NCBI RefSeq assembly: GCF_005771675.1
Contig: NZ_VAJM01000004.1
Location: forward strand, 62,001-126,000
Length of the DNA: 64,000 bases
Direction of reading: 5' to 3'
Origin: Hymenobacter jeollabukensis
Lineage (GTDB): Bacteria > Bacteroidota > Bacteroidia > Cytophagales > Hymenobacteraceae
The translations under genes and the position numbers were made by a program. Below, piece after piece: positions 28,786 through 37,666 of this stretch; positions within the stretch are counted from its first letter, which is position 1; each line of letters opens with the position of its first letter. The notes under the pieces were generated by a model that saw nothing but the letters and a program-made list of their open reading frames with translations, did no database searches and was not told the DNA's origin.

Positions 28786-31700
28786 ATGCGACAAGGTTTA
28801 CTCCTGAGTGCCGCGCTGGCCGTCACCTCGGCCACGCTCGCCCAAGCCCAACAAACCCGGCCGATCAGCGGGCGGGTGCTCGATGCCACCTCCGGCGAAG
28901 GACTGCCCGGCGTGACGGTTATCGTCAAAGGCACCAGCATCGGCGCCAGCACCAACGGGCAGGGCGAATTCCAGCTCACCGCTCCCGCCGGCGACGTGCA
29001 GCTGGTGCTCAGCTACGTGGGCTACCTCACCGAAACGGTATCGGCCACGGGCACGGACAACGTGACCGTGCGCCTGCGCACCGACCAGAAAGCCCTGGAC
29101 GAAGTCGTGGTTATCGGTTACGGGGCCGTGAAGCGCAGCGACGTGACCGGGGCCATCGTGTCGGTGAAGGAGGAGGATTTGAAGAAGGTGCCGACGGCCA
29201 ACGTGATGGAGTCCCTGCAGGGCCGCCTGCCCGGCGTCGACATCACCCGCAGCAGCGGCTCGGCCTCCTCGGGTGTGAACGTGACGGTGCGCGGCAACCG
29301 CTCGCTGACGGCCAACAACGGCCCGCTGTTCATCGTCGACGGCATTCAGTACAACTCCATTCAGGACATTAACCCCAACGACATTCAGTCGATGGAGGTG
29401 CTCAAGGACGCGGCCTCGACGGCCGTGTACGGCTCCCGCGGGGCCAACGGCGTGATTATCGTGACCACGAAGAAGGGCGCGGCGGGCAAAACCACCGTCT
29501 CGTTCAACACCTACGTGGGCCAGACGGAGGTGCAGTACTACCCCTACGTGAACGACGGGCCGGCCTACGTGGCCCAGAAGCGCGAGGCCAACCGCCGCGA
29601 CGCGCTGCGCCCCAACGGCCTCTGGAGCAGCGAAGCCGATGACTCCAAGATCTTCACGCCCCAGCAGCTGACGGCCATCCAGAACGGCACCTGGACGCGC
29701 TGGCCCGACGAGTTTCTGCGCAAGGGCAACCAGCAGGAGCACCAGATCGGGCTGGCCGGCGGCGGCGACAAAACCAAGTTTTACCTCTCGGCCAGCTACT
29801 ACAAGGAGCAGGGCATCTTTCGGATGGACAACCTGAAGCGCTACGCCACGCGCTTCAACCTGGAGCAGGCCATTACCGACAAAATCAAGGTGGGCATGCA
29901 AAACCAGCTCACCTACTACAACCAAAACAACCGCCGCGACCCGCTCAACATTGCCAACAAGATTGACCCGCTCGGCGCCGCCCGCGACGAAACCGGCGAG
30001 GTCATCGTGTTTCCCAACAACGGCAAGGACATCAACCCCCTGGCCGACGAGCTGGCCAACAACTACCTGAACAACACCCGCACCATCCGCACCTTCCTGA
30101 CGGGTTACGCCAGCTACCAGATTCTGCCCGCGCTGAGTTTGCGCTCCAACGTGGGCCTGACCCTGGGCAGCCTGCGGACGGGCACCTACTTTGGCTCCAA
30201 CACCGTGGACCGCAACGGCAGCGTGCCGCTGGCCTCCTACGGCACCCAGATGGACACCAACTGGAGCTGGGAAAACATCCTGAACTTCACCAAGACCTTC
30301 GGGGACCACAGCCTCACGGCCACGGGCGTCACCTCGCTGCTGACATTCAAAACCGAGCAGGCCAAGGCCCAGGGCGCGAATCAGCTGCTGAGCTACCAGG
30401 GCTTCTCGGCTCTGGGCAACGCCAACCAGCAGGTGGTCATCAACAGCGGCTACGTGGCCAGCAACCTCGTGTCGTTCACCGGGCGCGTGCAGTACGGCTA
30501 CAAGGGCCGCTACCTGCTCACCCTGACCGGCCGCGAAGACGGCTCCTCCAAGCTGCCCGGCAACCCCTGGGCCTTCTTCCCTTCGGCCGCCGTGGCCTGG
30601 CGCCTCATCGACGAAAACTTCGTGAAGGGCCTCCCGGTGCTCAGCGACCTGAAGCTGCGCGCCTCCTACGGCCTGGCCGGCAACTACGACATTGCCGCTT
30701 ACTCCTCGCAGACGCCCTTGAGCAAGGTGCCCTTCAGCTACGGCGAAACCTCGGCCCCGGGCTACTACCTGGGCGCCCGCCTGGGCAACACCAACCTGCA
30801 GTGGGAAACCTCGCGCACGGCCAACGTGGGCCTGGATTTCGGGCTGATCCGCAACCGCCTCACCGGCAGCATCGACGTGTACAACACCCACGCCGAGAAG
30901 CTGCTCATCGACGCCTTCCTGCCGATGACCTCGGGCCAGAGCTTCAGCACCCGCAACGTGGGCGAGACGCGCAACCGCGGCATCGAAGTGGGCGTGAACG
31001 GGAGCATCATCGACAACGGCAAGCTGCGCTGGAACGTGGGCGTAAGCTGGTTTAAGAACCAGGAGGAAATTCTGGCCCTGAGCACCGGCGCCAACGACAT
31101 CAACAACGGCTGGTTTATCGGCTCGCCCACGCGGGTGTTCTACGACTACGAGAAAATCGGCATCTGGCAGACCTCGGAGGCCGACGAGGCGCTGAAGTAC
31201 GGGCAGAAGCCGGGGCAGATCAAGGTGAAGGACCAGAACGGCGACGGGAAGATTTCGGCCACCGATGACCGCGTCATCATCGGCTCGGCCTTGCCCAAGT
31301 GGAACGGCAGCCTGAGCAGCGACCTGAGCTACGCGGGCTTCGACCTCTCGTTCCAGTGGTTTGCCCGCATCGGCCAGACTATCAACTACGAGTACGACCA
31401 GATTTTCGACCCGCAGGGCATCGAAAACAGCTCGCGGCAGGACTACTGGACGCCCGAAAACCCCACCAACGCCTACCCGCGCCCCGACGCCTCGGTGTCG
31501 AAGAGCAGCATGCAGTACTTCAGCACCCTGGCCTACCGCAACGGCTCCTACGTGAAGCTGCGCGCTGCCACGCTGGGCTACAACCTGCCCACCACCTGGC
31601 TGGGCAAAATCGGCATCGGCACGGCCCGCCTCTACGTGCAGGGCAAAAACCTCTGGGTTATCAGCAAAATCAAGGACTACGACCCGGAGCGCGCCGCCGC

Positions 31701-31833
31701 CGCCGCGGCCTCCAATCCTGATTCGGGCGCCACCACCTCGACCACGGCACCCGCTGGGGCCCGCGTGGGCCTCGCGCCGCTGTCGAATCCGATTCCGCGC
31801 GTCGTCACGGTAGGCCTCAACCTCAGCTTCTAA
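28786..31833 (+). CDS. SusC-type TonB-dependent receptor, first pair
   Basis: A 1015-residue outer-membrane importer. Signal peptide (MRQGLLLSAALAVTSATLAQ); carboxypeptidase-regulatory-like domain at about 25-105 (ISGRVLDATSGEGLPGVTV); TonB-box-like DEVVVIGYGAVKRSD; plug (LQGRLPGVDITRSSGSASSG, FIVDGIQYNSIQDINPNDI, YGSRGANGVIIVTTKKG); and a 22-strand barrel ending in PIPRVVTVGLNLSF. It works with the SusD lipoprotein encoded 24 bases downstream to take up oligosaccharides. The downstream GH28 and GH105 genes point to pectic oligogalacturonides or rhamnogalacturonan pieces as substrate. Confidence 0.95.
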   Translation: MRQGLLLSAALAVTSATLAQAQQTRPISGRVLDATSGEGLPGVTVIVKGTSIGASTNGQGEFQLTAPAGDVQLVLSYVGYLTETVSATGTDNVTVRLRTDQKALDEVVVIGYGAVKRSDVTGAIVSVKEEDLKKVPTANVMESLQGRLPGVDITRSSGSASSGVNVTVRGNRSLTANNGPLFIVDGIQYNSIQDINPNDIQSMEVLKDAASTAVYGSRGANGVIIVTTKKGAAGKTTVSFNTYVGQTEVQYYPYVNDGPAYVAQKREANRRDALRPNGLWSSEADDSKIFTPQQLTAIQNGTWTRWPDEFLRKGNQQEHQIGLAGGGDKTKFYLSASYYKEQGIFRMDNLKRYATRFNLEQAITDKIKVGMQNQLTYYNQNNRRDPLNIANKIDPLGAARDETGEVIVFPNNGKDINPLADELANNYLNNTRTIRTFLTGYASYQILPALSLRSNVGLTLGSLRTGTYFGSNTVDRNGSVPLASYGTQMDTNWSWENILNFTKTFGDHSLTATGVTSLLTFKTEQAKAQGANQLLSYQGFSALGNANQQVVINSGYVASNLVSFTGRVQYGYKGRYLLTLTGREDGSSKLPGNPWAFFPSAAVAWRLIDENFVKGLPVLSDLKLRASYGLAGNYDIAAYSSQTPLSKVPFSYGETSAPGYYLGARLGNTNLQWETSRTANVGLDFGLIRNRLTGSIDVYNTHAEKLLIDAFLPMTSGQSFSTRNVGETRNRGIEVGVNGSIIDNGKLRWNVGVSWFKNQEEILALSTGANDINNGWFIGSPTRVFYDYEKIGIWQTSEADEALKYGQKPGQIKVKDQNGDGKISATDDRVIIGSALPKWNGSLSSDLSYAGFDLSFQWFARIGQTINYEYDQIFDPQGIENSSRQDYWTPENPTNAYPRPDASVSKSSMQYFSTLAYRNGSYVKLRAATLGYNLPTTWLGKIGIGTARLYVQGKNLWVISKIKDYDPERAAAAAASNPDSGATTSTTAPAGARVGLAPLSNPIPRVVTVGLNLSF

Positions 31834-31856
31834 CCTTTCCCCAAGCCACTTAAGTC

Positions 31857-33518
31857 ATGAAACGCACGACTACCAAACTGCTGCTGGGGACGGGCACGCT
31901 GCTGGCCCTGCTCGGCACCGCCACCAGCTGCGACAACCAGCTGGAAGAATTCAACCCCTCGGGCCTCACCGCCGAGGGCGTGTACACCACGCCCGCCGGC
32001 TTCGAAACCCTCGTCAACGCCGCCTACTCGTACAACCGCTGGTGGTACGGCAAGGAAGACGGCTTCAGCGCCTCGGAACTGGGCACCGACCTCTGGCTGC
32101 GCGGCGCCGGCGACGTGAACCCCGAGCTGACCGAGTACACCACCAGCCTGCAGTCCTCGTCGCGGGCACTGGAGGTGCTCTGGGGCAAGCTCTACGCCGC
32201 CGTGAACGTGTGCAACACCGGCCTGGAATACCTCGATAAGTCGGGCCTGTCGGACGCGCAGAAGAAGGTGCGCGGCGCCGAGCTGCGCATGCTGCGAGCC
32301 TTCTACTACTGGCACATCGTGGAAACCTGGGGCGGGGTGCACTTCACCACCGAAGCCACCAAAACGGTGCAGACCACGGCCAACCGCACGCCCGAGGCCG
32401 CTTTCTACCAGCAGATCATTGCCGACCTCGACTACGCGGTGGCCAACCTGCCCAATACCACCACCGACTACGGCCGCGCAACCAAGCCCGCCGCCGAGGC
32501 CTTTCTGGCCAAGATTCACCTGACCCGCGGCAACTACCAGCAGGCGGCCACGCTCTGCCAGCGCGTCATCAGCAGCTACGGCTTTCAGCTGCAGCCGCGC
32601 TTCGCGGATCTGTGGTCGATGAGCAACCTGGAAAACAAGGAAATCATCTGGGCCGTCAATTATTCCAAGGACCTGAGCCTGAACGACCGCGTCGACGCCA
32701 CGCTGTACCCCGACGGGCACCCGCGCGGCGGCAACAACGGCCACCTGCTCTGGATGATGAAGTACGACGACCAGCCCGGCATGACCCGCGACATTGCCAA
32801 CGGCCGCCCCTTCAACCGCTACATGCCCTCGCTGTTCCTGCTCAACCTCTTCGACGAGAGCAAGGACGCGCGCTACCTCGCCACGTTCAAGACCGCGTGG
32901 TTTGCCAACACCGCCGTGGCCGGCCGCCTGGCCGTGGGCGACACGGCCGTGTTTGCCACCAAGCGCGAAATTCCCGACGCGGTGGAAGCCACCAAGAAGT
33001 ACCGCACCTGGGACCTGGGCAAGGTGTACCGCGCCAACGGCACCGTCAGCGGCGACCGGCTGCACTACGTCTGCCTGCGTAAGTTTGACGACCCGACCCG
33101 CCCCACCGTGGCCGAAGAGCAGAGTGCCCGCGACGCGTATTTGATTCGCCTCGCCGATGTGTACCTGCTGAACGCCGAGGCCCAACTGCGGCTGGGCAAC
33201 GCCAGCGCGGCCGTGCCGCTCATCAACGCGGTGCGGCGCCGGGCGGCCATTCCGGGCAAGGAAACCCAGATGGAAATAACCGCCGCCGACGTGACCCTGG
33301 ACTTCATCCTCGACGAGCGGGCCCGGGAGCTGGCCGGCGAGCAGCACCGCTGGTTCGACCTCAAGCGCGTGGGCAAGCTCCTCGACCGGGTGCGCACCTA
33401 CAACCCCGAGGCCGGGCCCAATATCCAAGATTACCACGTGGTGCGGCCCATTCCGCAGCGCCAGCTGGACGCCATTCTCAACAAAGACGAGTTCAAGCAG
33501 AACCAAGGCTACCGCTAA
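31857..33518 (+). CDS. SusD/RagB-type surface glycan-binding lipoprotein, first pair
   Basis: A 553-residue lipoprotein; the signal ends in a lipobox (LGTATSC, Cys25). Typical SusD features are the N-terminal NQLEEFNPSGLTAEGVYTTP, the TPR-like helices (RAFYYWHIVETWGGVHF, AFLAKIHLTRGNYQQAATLC) and the C-terminal LDFILDERARELAGEQHRWFDLKRVGKL. It caps the SusC barrel and binds the substrate at the surface. It is followed by a terminator-like hairpin before the GH28 gene. Confidence 0.95.
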   Translation: MKRTTTKLLLGTGTLLALLGTATSCDNQLEEFNPSGLTAEGVYTTPAGFETLVNAAYSYNRWWYGKEDGFSASELGTDLWLRGAGDVNPELTEYTTSLQSSSRALEVLWGKLYAAVNVCNTGLEYLDKSGLSDAQKKVRGAELRMLRAFYYWHIVETWGGVHFTTEATKTVQTTANRTPEAAFYQQIIADLDYAVANLPNTTTDYGRATKPAAEAFLAKIHLTRGNYQQAATLCQRVISSYGFQLQPRFADLWSMSNLENKEIIWAVNYSKDLSLNDRVDATLYPDGHPRGGNNGHLLWMMKYDDQPGMTRDIANGRPFNRYMPSLFLLNLFDESKDARYLATFKTAWFANTAVAGRLAVGDTAVFATKREIPDAVEATKKYRTWDLGKVYRANGTVSGDRLHYVCLRKFDDPTRPTVAEEQSARDAYLIRLADVYLLNAEAQLRLGNASAAVPLINAVRRRAAIPGKETQMEITAADVTLDFILDERARELAGEQHRWFDLKRVGKLLDRVRTYNPEAGPNIQDYHVVRPIPQRQLDAILNKDEFKQNQGYR

Positions 33519-33528
33519 ATTCCTTTGT

Positions 33529-33570
33529 CCTCTGTCCGGCCGCTGGTCGGGCAGAGGTTTTTTCCTTTTT
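33529..33570 (+). terminator. Terminator or attenuator between susD1 and the GH28 gene
   Basis: CCTCTG and CCG arms (33529-33538) pair with CGG and CAGAGG (33548-33557), followed by TTTTTTCCTTTTT. It lies just after the susD stop and 10 bases before the GH28 start, a place where partial termination would lower enzyme expression relative to the transporter. Confidence 0.7.
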
Positions 33571-33579
33571 CCACCTTTG

Positions 33580-35244
33580 ATGAAAGCACTTCTTTCCCTG
33601 CTTCCCCTGGCCCTGAGCGGCGCGCTGCTCACCGCCCCGGAAGCGGCCGCGCAGACCCCCAACCTGCCCGCGGTCAAAACCACTTCGTTCCGCGCCGACA
33701 CGCTCTCCATTCTCAAGTATGGCGCCGTGGCCGATGGCCAGACGCTCAACACCGAAGCCTTCCGCAAAGCCATCGACGCCTGCTCGCAGGCCGGCGGCGG
33801 CGTGGTGCTGGTGCCCCGCGGCCTGTGGCTCACCGGTCCCATCGTGCTGAAAAACAACGTGAACCTGCACCTCGCGAAAGGTGCCCTGGTGCAGTTTTCG
33901 GCCAACCGCAACGACTATCCGCTGATCAAAACCAACTGGGAAGGCCTCGACGCGGTGCGCAACCTCTCGCCGCTCTACGGCACCGACCTGGAAAACATCG
34001 GCATTACCGGCCAGGGTACTTTCGACGGGGCCGGCGACGCCTGGCGCCCCGTCAAGAAAAGCAAGCTCAACGAGACGCAGTGGGACAAGCTGGTTTCTTC
34101 GGGCGGCGCGCTCAATGCCAAAAAGGACACCTGGTACCCTTCGGAACAGTCGTTGAAAGCCTCCACGGCCGACAAGCCCGGCGTGCTGACGGCCACCAAA
34201 ACCGACATCAAGGACTTCGCCGACGTGAAGGACTTTCTGCGGCCCAACATGCTCAGCCTCACGCGCTGCAAGCGGGTGCTGCTCGAAGGCTTCACCATCC
34301 AGAACTCCCCGGCCTGGACCATTCACCCGCTGCTCTGCGACGATATCATCATCCGCGGGGTGACGGCTAAAAACCCCTGGTACGGCCAGAATACCGACGC
34401 GCTGGACCTCGAATCGTGCCGCAACGGCATCGTGGAGGACTGCGTGTTCGACGTGGGCGACGACGGCATCTGCATCAAATCGGGCCGCGACGAGCAGGGC
34501 CGCAAGCGCGGCGTGCCGACGGAAAACTTCCTGTTTCGCAACGATAAAGTGTACCATGCCCACGGCGGCTTCGTCATCGGCTCCGAAATGTCGGGCGGGG
34601 CGCGCAACCTATACGTGCAGAACTGCACCTTCATGGGCACCGACGTGGGCCTGCGCTTCAAGACGGCCCGCGGCCGCGGCGGGGTGGTCGAAAACATCTT
34701 CGTCGACGGCGTGGACATGACCGACATTGCCGGCCAGGCCATCCTGTTCGATATGTATTACGCCGCCAAGGACCCAGTGCCGCTGAAAGGCGAATCGACG
34801 GCGCCGCCTGAAATGAAGGCCGAGCCACTGGGCGAAGGCACCCCGCAGTTCCGCTCGTTTTTCATCAAGAACGTGACCTGCAAGGGCGCCGAAACCGCCA
34901 TTCTCGTGCGCGGCCTGCCCGAAATGGCCATCAAGGACATCAGCATCGAAAACGCGGTGCTGGAGTCGGATAAGGGCATGGTGTGCCAGGAAGCGGAGAA
35001 CATCCGCCTCAAAAACGTGACCATCCTCAGCAAGGAAACCAAGCCGGTGCTCGAAATCCAGAACGCCCGCGACATCACGCTCGACAACATCCGCTACGCC
35101 AACGGGGCCGAGGTGCTCATGCGCGTGAGCGGCGACCGGACCAAGAACGTGAAGGTGTCGAACACCAACACCAAAAACGCCAAGAAAGACGTGGAAATGG
35201 GCGCCAACGCCCCCAAGAAAGCCGTGTCGATTTCGAAAAGCTAG
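33580..35244 (+). CDS. GH28 polygalacturonase family enzyme
   Basis: A 554-residue exported glycoside hydrolase. The start is the ATG at 33580 (an upstream TTG at 33577 would add one residue). Signal peptide to about residue 25 (ALLTAPEAAAQ). Parallel beta-helix with the GH28 motifs NTDALDLESC, VGDDGICIKSG and the substrate-region HGGFVIGSEMSGG; the catalytic Asp residues are all present. It hydrolyses galacturonan or rhamnogalacturonan chains in the periplasm or at the surface. An unusual 60-residue insert (KKSKLNETQWDKLVSSGGAL onward) lies before the catalytic motifs, as in Bacteroidota exo-acting members. It is part of the first SusCD operon. Confidence 0.93.
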   Translation: MKALLSLLPLALSGALLTAPEAAAQTPNLPAVKTTSFRADTLSILKYGAVADGQTLNTEAFRKAIDACSQAGGGVVLVPRGLWLTGPIVLKNNVNLHLAKGALVQFSANRNDYPLIKTNWEGLDAVRNLSPLYGTDLENIGITGQGTFDGAGDAWRPVKKSKLNETQWDKLVSSGGALNAKKDTWYPSEQSLKASTADKPGVLTATKTDIKDFADVKDFLRPNMLSLTRCKRVLLEGFTIQNSPAWTIHPLLCDDIIIRGVTAKNPWYGQNTDALDLESCRNGIVEDCVFDVGDDGICIKSGRDEQGRKRGVPTENFLFRNDKVYHAHGGFVIGSEMSGGARNLYVQNCTFMGTDVGLRFKTARGRGGVVENIFVDGVDMTDIAGQAILFDMYYAAKDPVPLKGESTAPPEMKAEPLGEGTPQFRSFFIKNVTCKGAETAILVRGLPEMAIKDISIENAVLESDKGMVCQEAENIRLKNVTILSKETKPVLEIQNARDITLDNIRYANGAEVLMRVSGDRTKNVKVSNTNTKNAKKDVEMGANAPKKAVSISKS

Positions 35245-35246
35245 CA

Positions 35247-35448
35247 CGAAACTCCCCTCCTTGTTGAAGGAGGGGACGCTTTGGCGCCAGCCAAAGCTGG
35301 GGTGGTTCGGTCGTTGCTGATGTTGAACGGCATCGTTGGCATGTCATACTGAGCGACTGGATTACTATCCAACATCAGCAACGACCCAACCACCCCAGTG
35401 TCAGCTAAAGCTGCCACGTCCCCTCCTTCAACAAGGAGGGGAGTTTCG
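35247..35448. repeat. 202-bp inverted repeat of a second family (GAAACTCCCCTCC ends)
   Basis: The outer arms (CGAAACTCCCCTCCTTGTTG at the left, its complement at the right end) are perfect for about 30 bases. Inner arms continue with CAGCTTTAGC/GGTGGTT and AACATCAGCAACGA blocks. Ends and sequence differ from the GTCA...TGAC family. It lies between the GH28 and GH105 genes inside the pectin locus. Confidence 0.8.
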
Positions 35449-35473
35449 TTATTTTCCAGCTTCCTCCACCTAC

Positions 35474-37417
35474 ATGAAGAACCGTTTTCGTTTTCTCCCG
35501 CTGCTGAGCTTGCTGGCCCTGAGCCCGGCCGCCGAAGCCCAGCAGACGCCCGCCGCCAAGCCGGCCATGTCGCAGCGCATGGCCGACGCGTTTATGGGCT
35601 GGTACCCCGACTCCATCGTCATCGGCAACCGCAAAACCGCCCGCTGGGACTACGAGCAGGGCCTGATGCTCAAGGCCCTGGAGCGGGTGTGGCAGCGCAC
35701 CGGCGACCCGAAATACTACACGTACATCCAGAAGGACCTCGACCAGTTCGTCAAGGACGACGGCTCCATCCGGACTTACAAGCTGGAGGACTACAACCTC
35801 GACAACCTCACCACCGGCCACGCTGTGCTGCTGATGAGCCAGATTTCGTTGGGCAGCTCGGCCGCCCAGCAGAAATACGTGAAAGCCGCCCAGCTTTTGC
35901 GCAAGCAGCTCGACGGGCAGCCGCGCACCCAGGCCGGCGGCTTCTGGCACAAAAAGGTGTACCCGAACCAGATGTGGCTCGACGGCCTCTACATGGCCGA
36001 GCCCTTCTACGCCGAGTACAGCAAGGTCTTCAACCAGCCCCAGGGCTTCGACGACGTGGCCAAGCAGTTCGCGCTGATTGAGAAGAACCTCGTCGACCCC
36101 AAAACCGGGCTGCTCTACCACGGCTACGACGAGAGCAAGGAGCAAAAGTGGGCCAACAAAACCACCGGCCAGTCGCCCAACTTCTGGGACCGGGGCATGG
36201 GCTGGTACGCCATGGCCCTGGTCGACGTGCTCGACTACTTCCCCCAGAACCACCCGCAGCGCCAGCAGCTCATCAAGGACGTGCAGCGCCTCGCGCCGGT
36301 GCTGGTGAAGTACCAGGATGCCAAGACCGGTACCTGGTCGTTGGTCGTGGATCAGGCCAGCCGCAAGGGCAACTACGCCGAGGCCTCGGGCAGCAGCATG
36401 TTCGTGTACTTCCTGCAGAAGGGCGTGCGCATGGGCTACCTCGACAAGAAGTACGCCGACGCGGCTAAAAAAGGCTACGACGGCCTGCTGAAGACCTTCG
36501 TGGCCGAAGAAAGCGGGGCGTTGGCCCTGAACGGCACCGTGAGCGTGGGCGGCCTGGGCGGCAACCCGTACCGGGACGGCAGCTTTGAGTACTACCTCTC
36601 CGAGCCGCTGCGCAAAAACGATTTGAAGGGCGTCGGCCCGTTCATCCTGGCCAGCCTGGAGATGGAAACGGCGGCTGACCAGGCCGTGGGCAAGGGCAAA
36701 ACCGTGGCCGTCGACAACTACTTCAACCACGAGCTGCGCAAGAACCCCATCACCGGCCAAGAAGAAACCTGGCACTACACCTGGGACGACCGTACCCACG
36801 GCGGCTTCTACTTCTGGGGCACGCAGTGGCGCGACCTAGGCGCTACCACCAGCTACGTCACCACCGCGCCCACGGCCGCCTCGCTCAAGAACGTGGGCGT
36901 GTACATCATCGTCGACCCCGATACCCGCAAGGAAACGCCTAAGCCCAACTACGTGCAGCCCGCCGACGTGAAGGCCGTGACGGACTGGGTGAAGGCCGGC
37001 GGCGTGCTGGTATTGATGGCCAACGACACCTCCAACTGCGAAATTCCGCGCTTCAACAAGCTGGCCGAAGCCTTCGGCATGCACTTCGACGCGGTGAACC
37101 TGAACATGGTGAAAGGCAGCCAGTTTGAGCAGGGGCTGGTGGAGCTACCGGCCGGCAACGCCGTCTTCAAAACCGCCCGCGCCGCCTACATCAAGGAGCT
37201 GGCCCCGCTCACCCTGAGCGGCCCGGCCAAGCCCCTCATCAGCAAGAGCCAGTACGTCATCATGGCCACCGCCAAGGTGGGCAAGGGCACCGTCTTCGCC
37301 GTGGGTGACCCGTGGCTGTACACCGAGTACGTCGACGGCCGCAAGATTCCGGCGCAGTTCCAGAATTTCGCCGCCGCCAAAGACTTGGCCATCTGGCTGC
37401 TGCAGCAAGCGAAATAG
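35474..37417 (+). CDS. GH105 unsaturated rhamnogalacturonyl/galacturonyl hydrolase with extra C-terminal domain
   Basis: A 647-residue exported enzyme. The start at 35474 (MKNRFRFLPLLSLLALSPAAEA) is chosen for the signal peptide; the longer frame runs into the inverted repeat. Residues about 30-380 are an (alpha/alpha)6 GH105 domain: MWLDGLYMAEPFYAEY holds the catalytic Asp, with NFWDRGMGWYAMALVDVL, EASGSSMFVYFLQKGV and RDGSFEYYLSEPLRKND. GH105 hydrates the unsaturated uronic acid end left by pectate lyases. The last about 210 residues (DVKAVTDWVKAGGVLVLMANDT, TVFAVGDPWLYTEYVDG) resemble a DUF4350/glutamine-amidotransferase-like domain, found joined to GH105 in Bacteroidota; its role is unknown. 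Confidence 0.92.
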   Translation: MKNRFRFLPLLSLLALSPAAEAQQTPAAKPAMSQRMADAFMGWYPDSIVIGNRKTARWDYEQGLMLKALERVWQRTGDPKYYTYIQKDLDQFVKDDGSIRTYKLEDYNLDNLTTGHAVLLMSQISLGSSAAQQKYVKAAQLLRKQLDGQPRTQAGGFWHKKVYPNQMWLDGLYMAEPFYAEYSKVFNQPQGFDDVAKQFALIEKNLVDPKTGLLYHGYDESKEQKWANKTTGQSPNFWDRGMGWYAMALVDVLDYFPQNHPQRQQLIKDVQRLAPVLVKYQDAKTGTWSLVVDQASRKGNYAEASGSSMFVYFLQKGVRMGYLDKKYADAAKKGYDGLLKTFVAEESGALALNGTVSVGGLGGNPYRDGSFEYYLSEPLRKNDLKGVGPFILASLEMETAADQAVGKGKTVAVDNYFNHELRKNPITGQEETWHYTWDDRTHGGFYFWGTQWRDLGATTSYVTTAPTAASLKNVGVYIIVDPDTRKETPKPNYVQPADVKAVTDWVKAGGVLVLMANDTSNCEIPRFNKLAEAFGMHFDAVNLNMVKGSQFEQGLVELPAGNAVFKTARAAYIKELAPLTLSGPAKPLISKSQYVIMATAKVGKGTVFAVGDPWLYTEYVDGRKIPAQFQNFAAAKDLAIWLLQQAK

Positions 37418-37538
37418 CCCGCAAACCCGGGCCTGCGAAGCCGCTGGGGCCGGAGCCTAACTGATTGGAAACCGGTGGGCTCCGACCCCAGTTGGTAAGT
37501 ACTTACTGCCTCGGCAGAAAGCCGAACAGTACAATTGG

Positions 37539-37560
37539 TAACGTTCCCGATAACGTTTGC
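37539..37560. promoter_or_regulatory. LacI-type operator before the T9SS cargo gene
   Basis: TAACGTT and AACGTTTG arms with spacer CCCGAT; the first arm has T in place of C and the second lacks the A seen in the other sites. It is 107 bases before the start of the T9SS-sorted protein and 121 bases after the GH105 stop. Confidence 0.65.
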
Positions 37561-37666
37561 GGCGAATTATTTGCCAGATTTCAATGCTAATTTCCGCGTT
37601 GCTGTGCAATTTGGGGCCTGTTACCAGCATGGCTAACCCCCACTCCAAACCATTCCCCGTTTCCTT

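Noticed and set aside
28255-28794. 179-residue minus-strand frame across the operator region
   Set aside because: It overlaps both operator-like sites and the starts of two genes, and its translation has no protein character.
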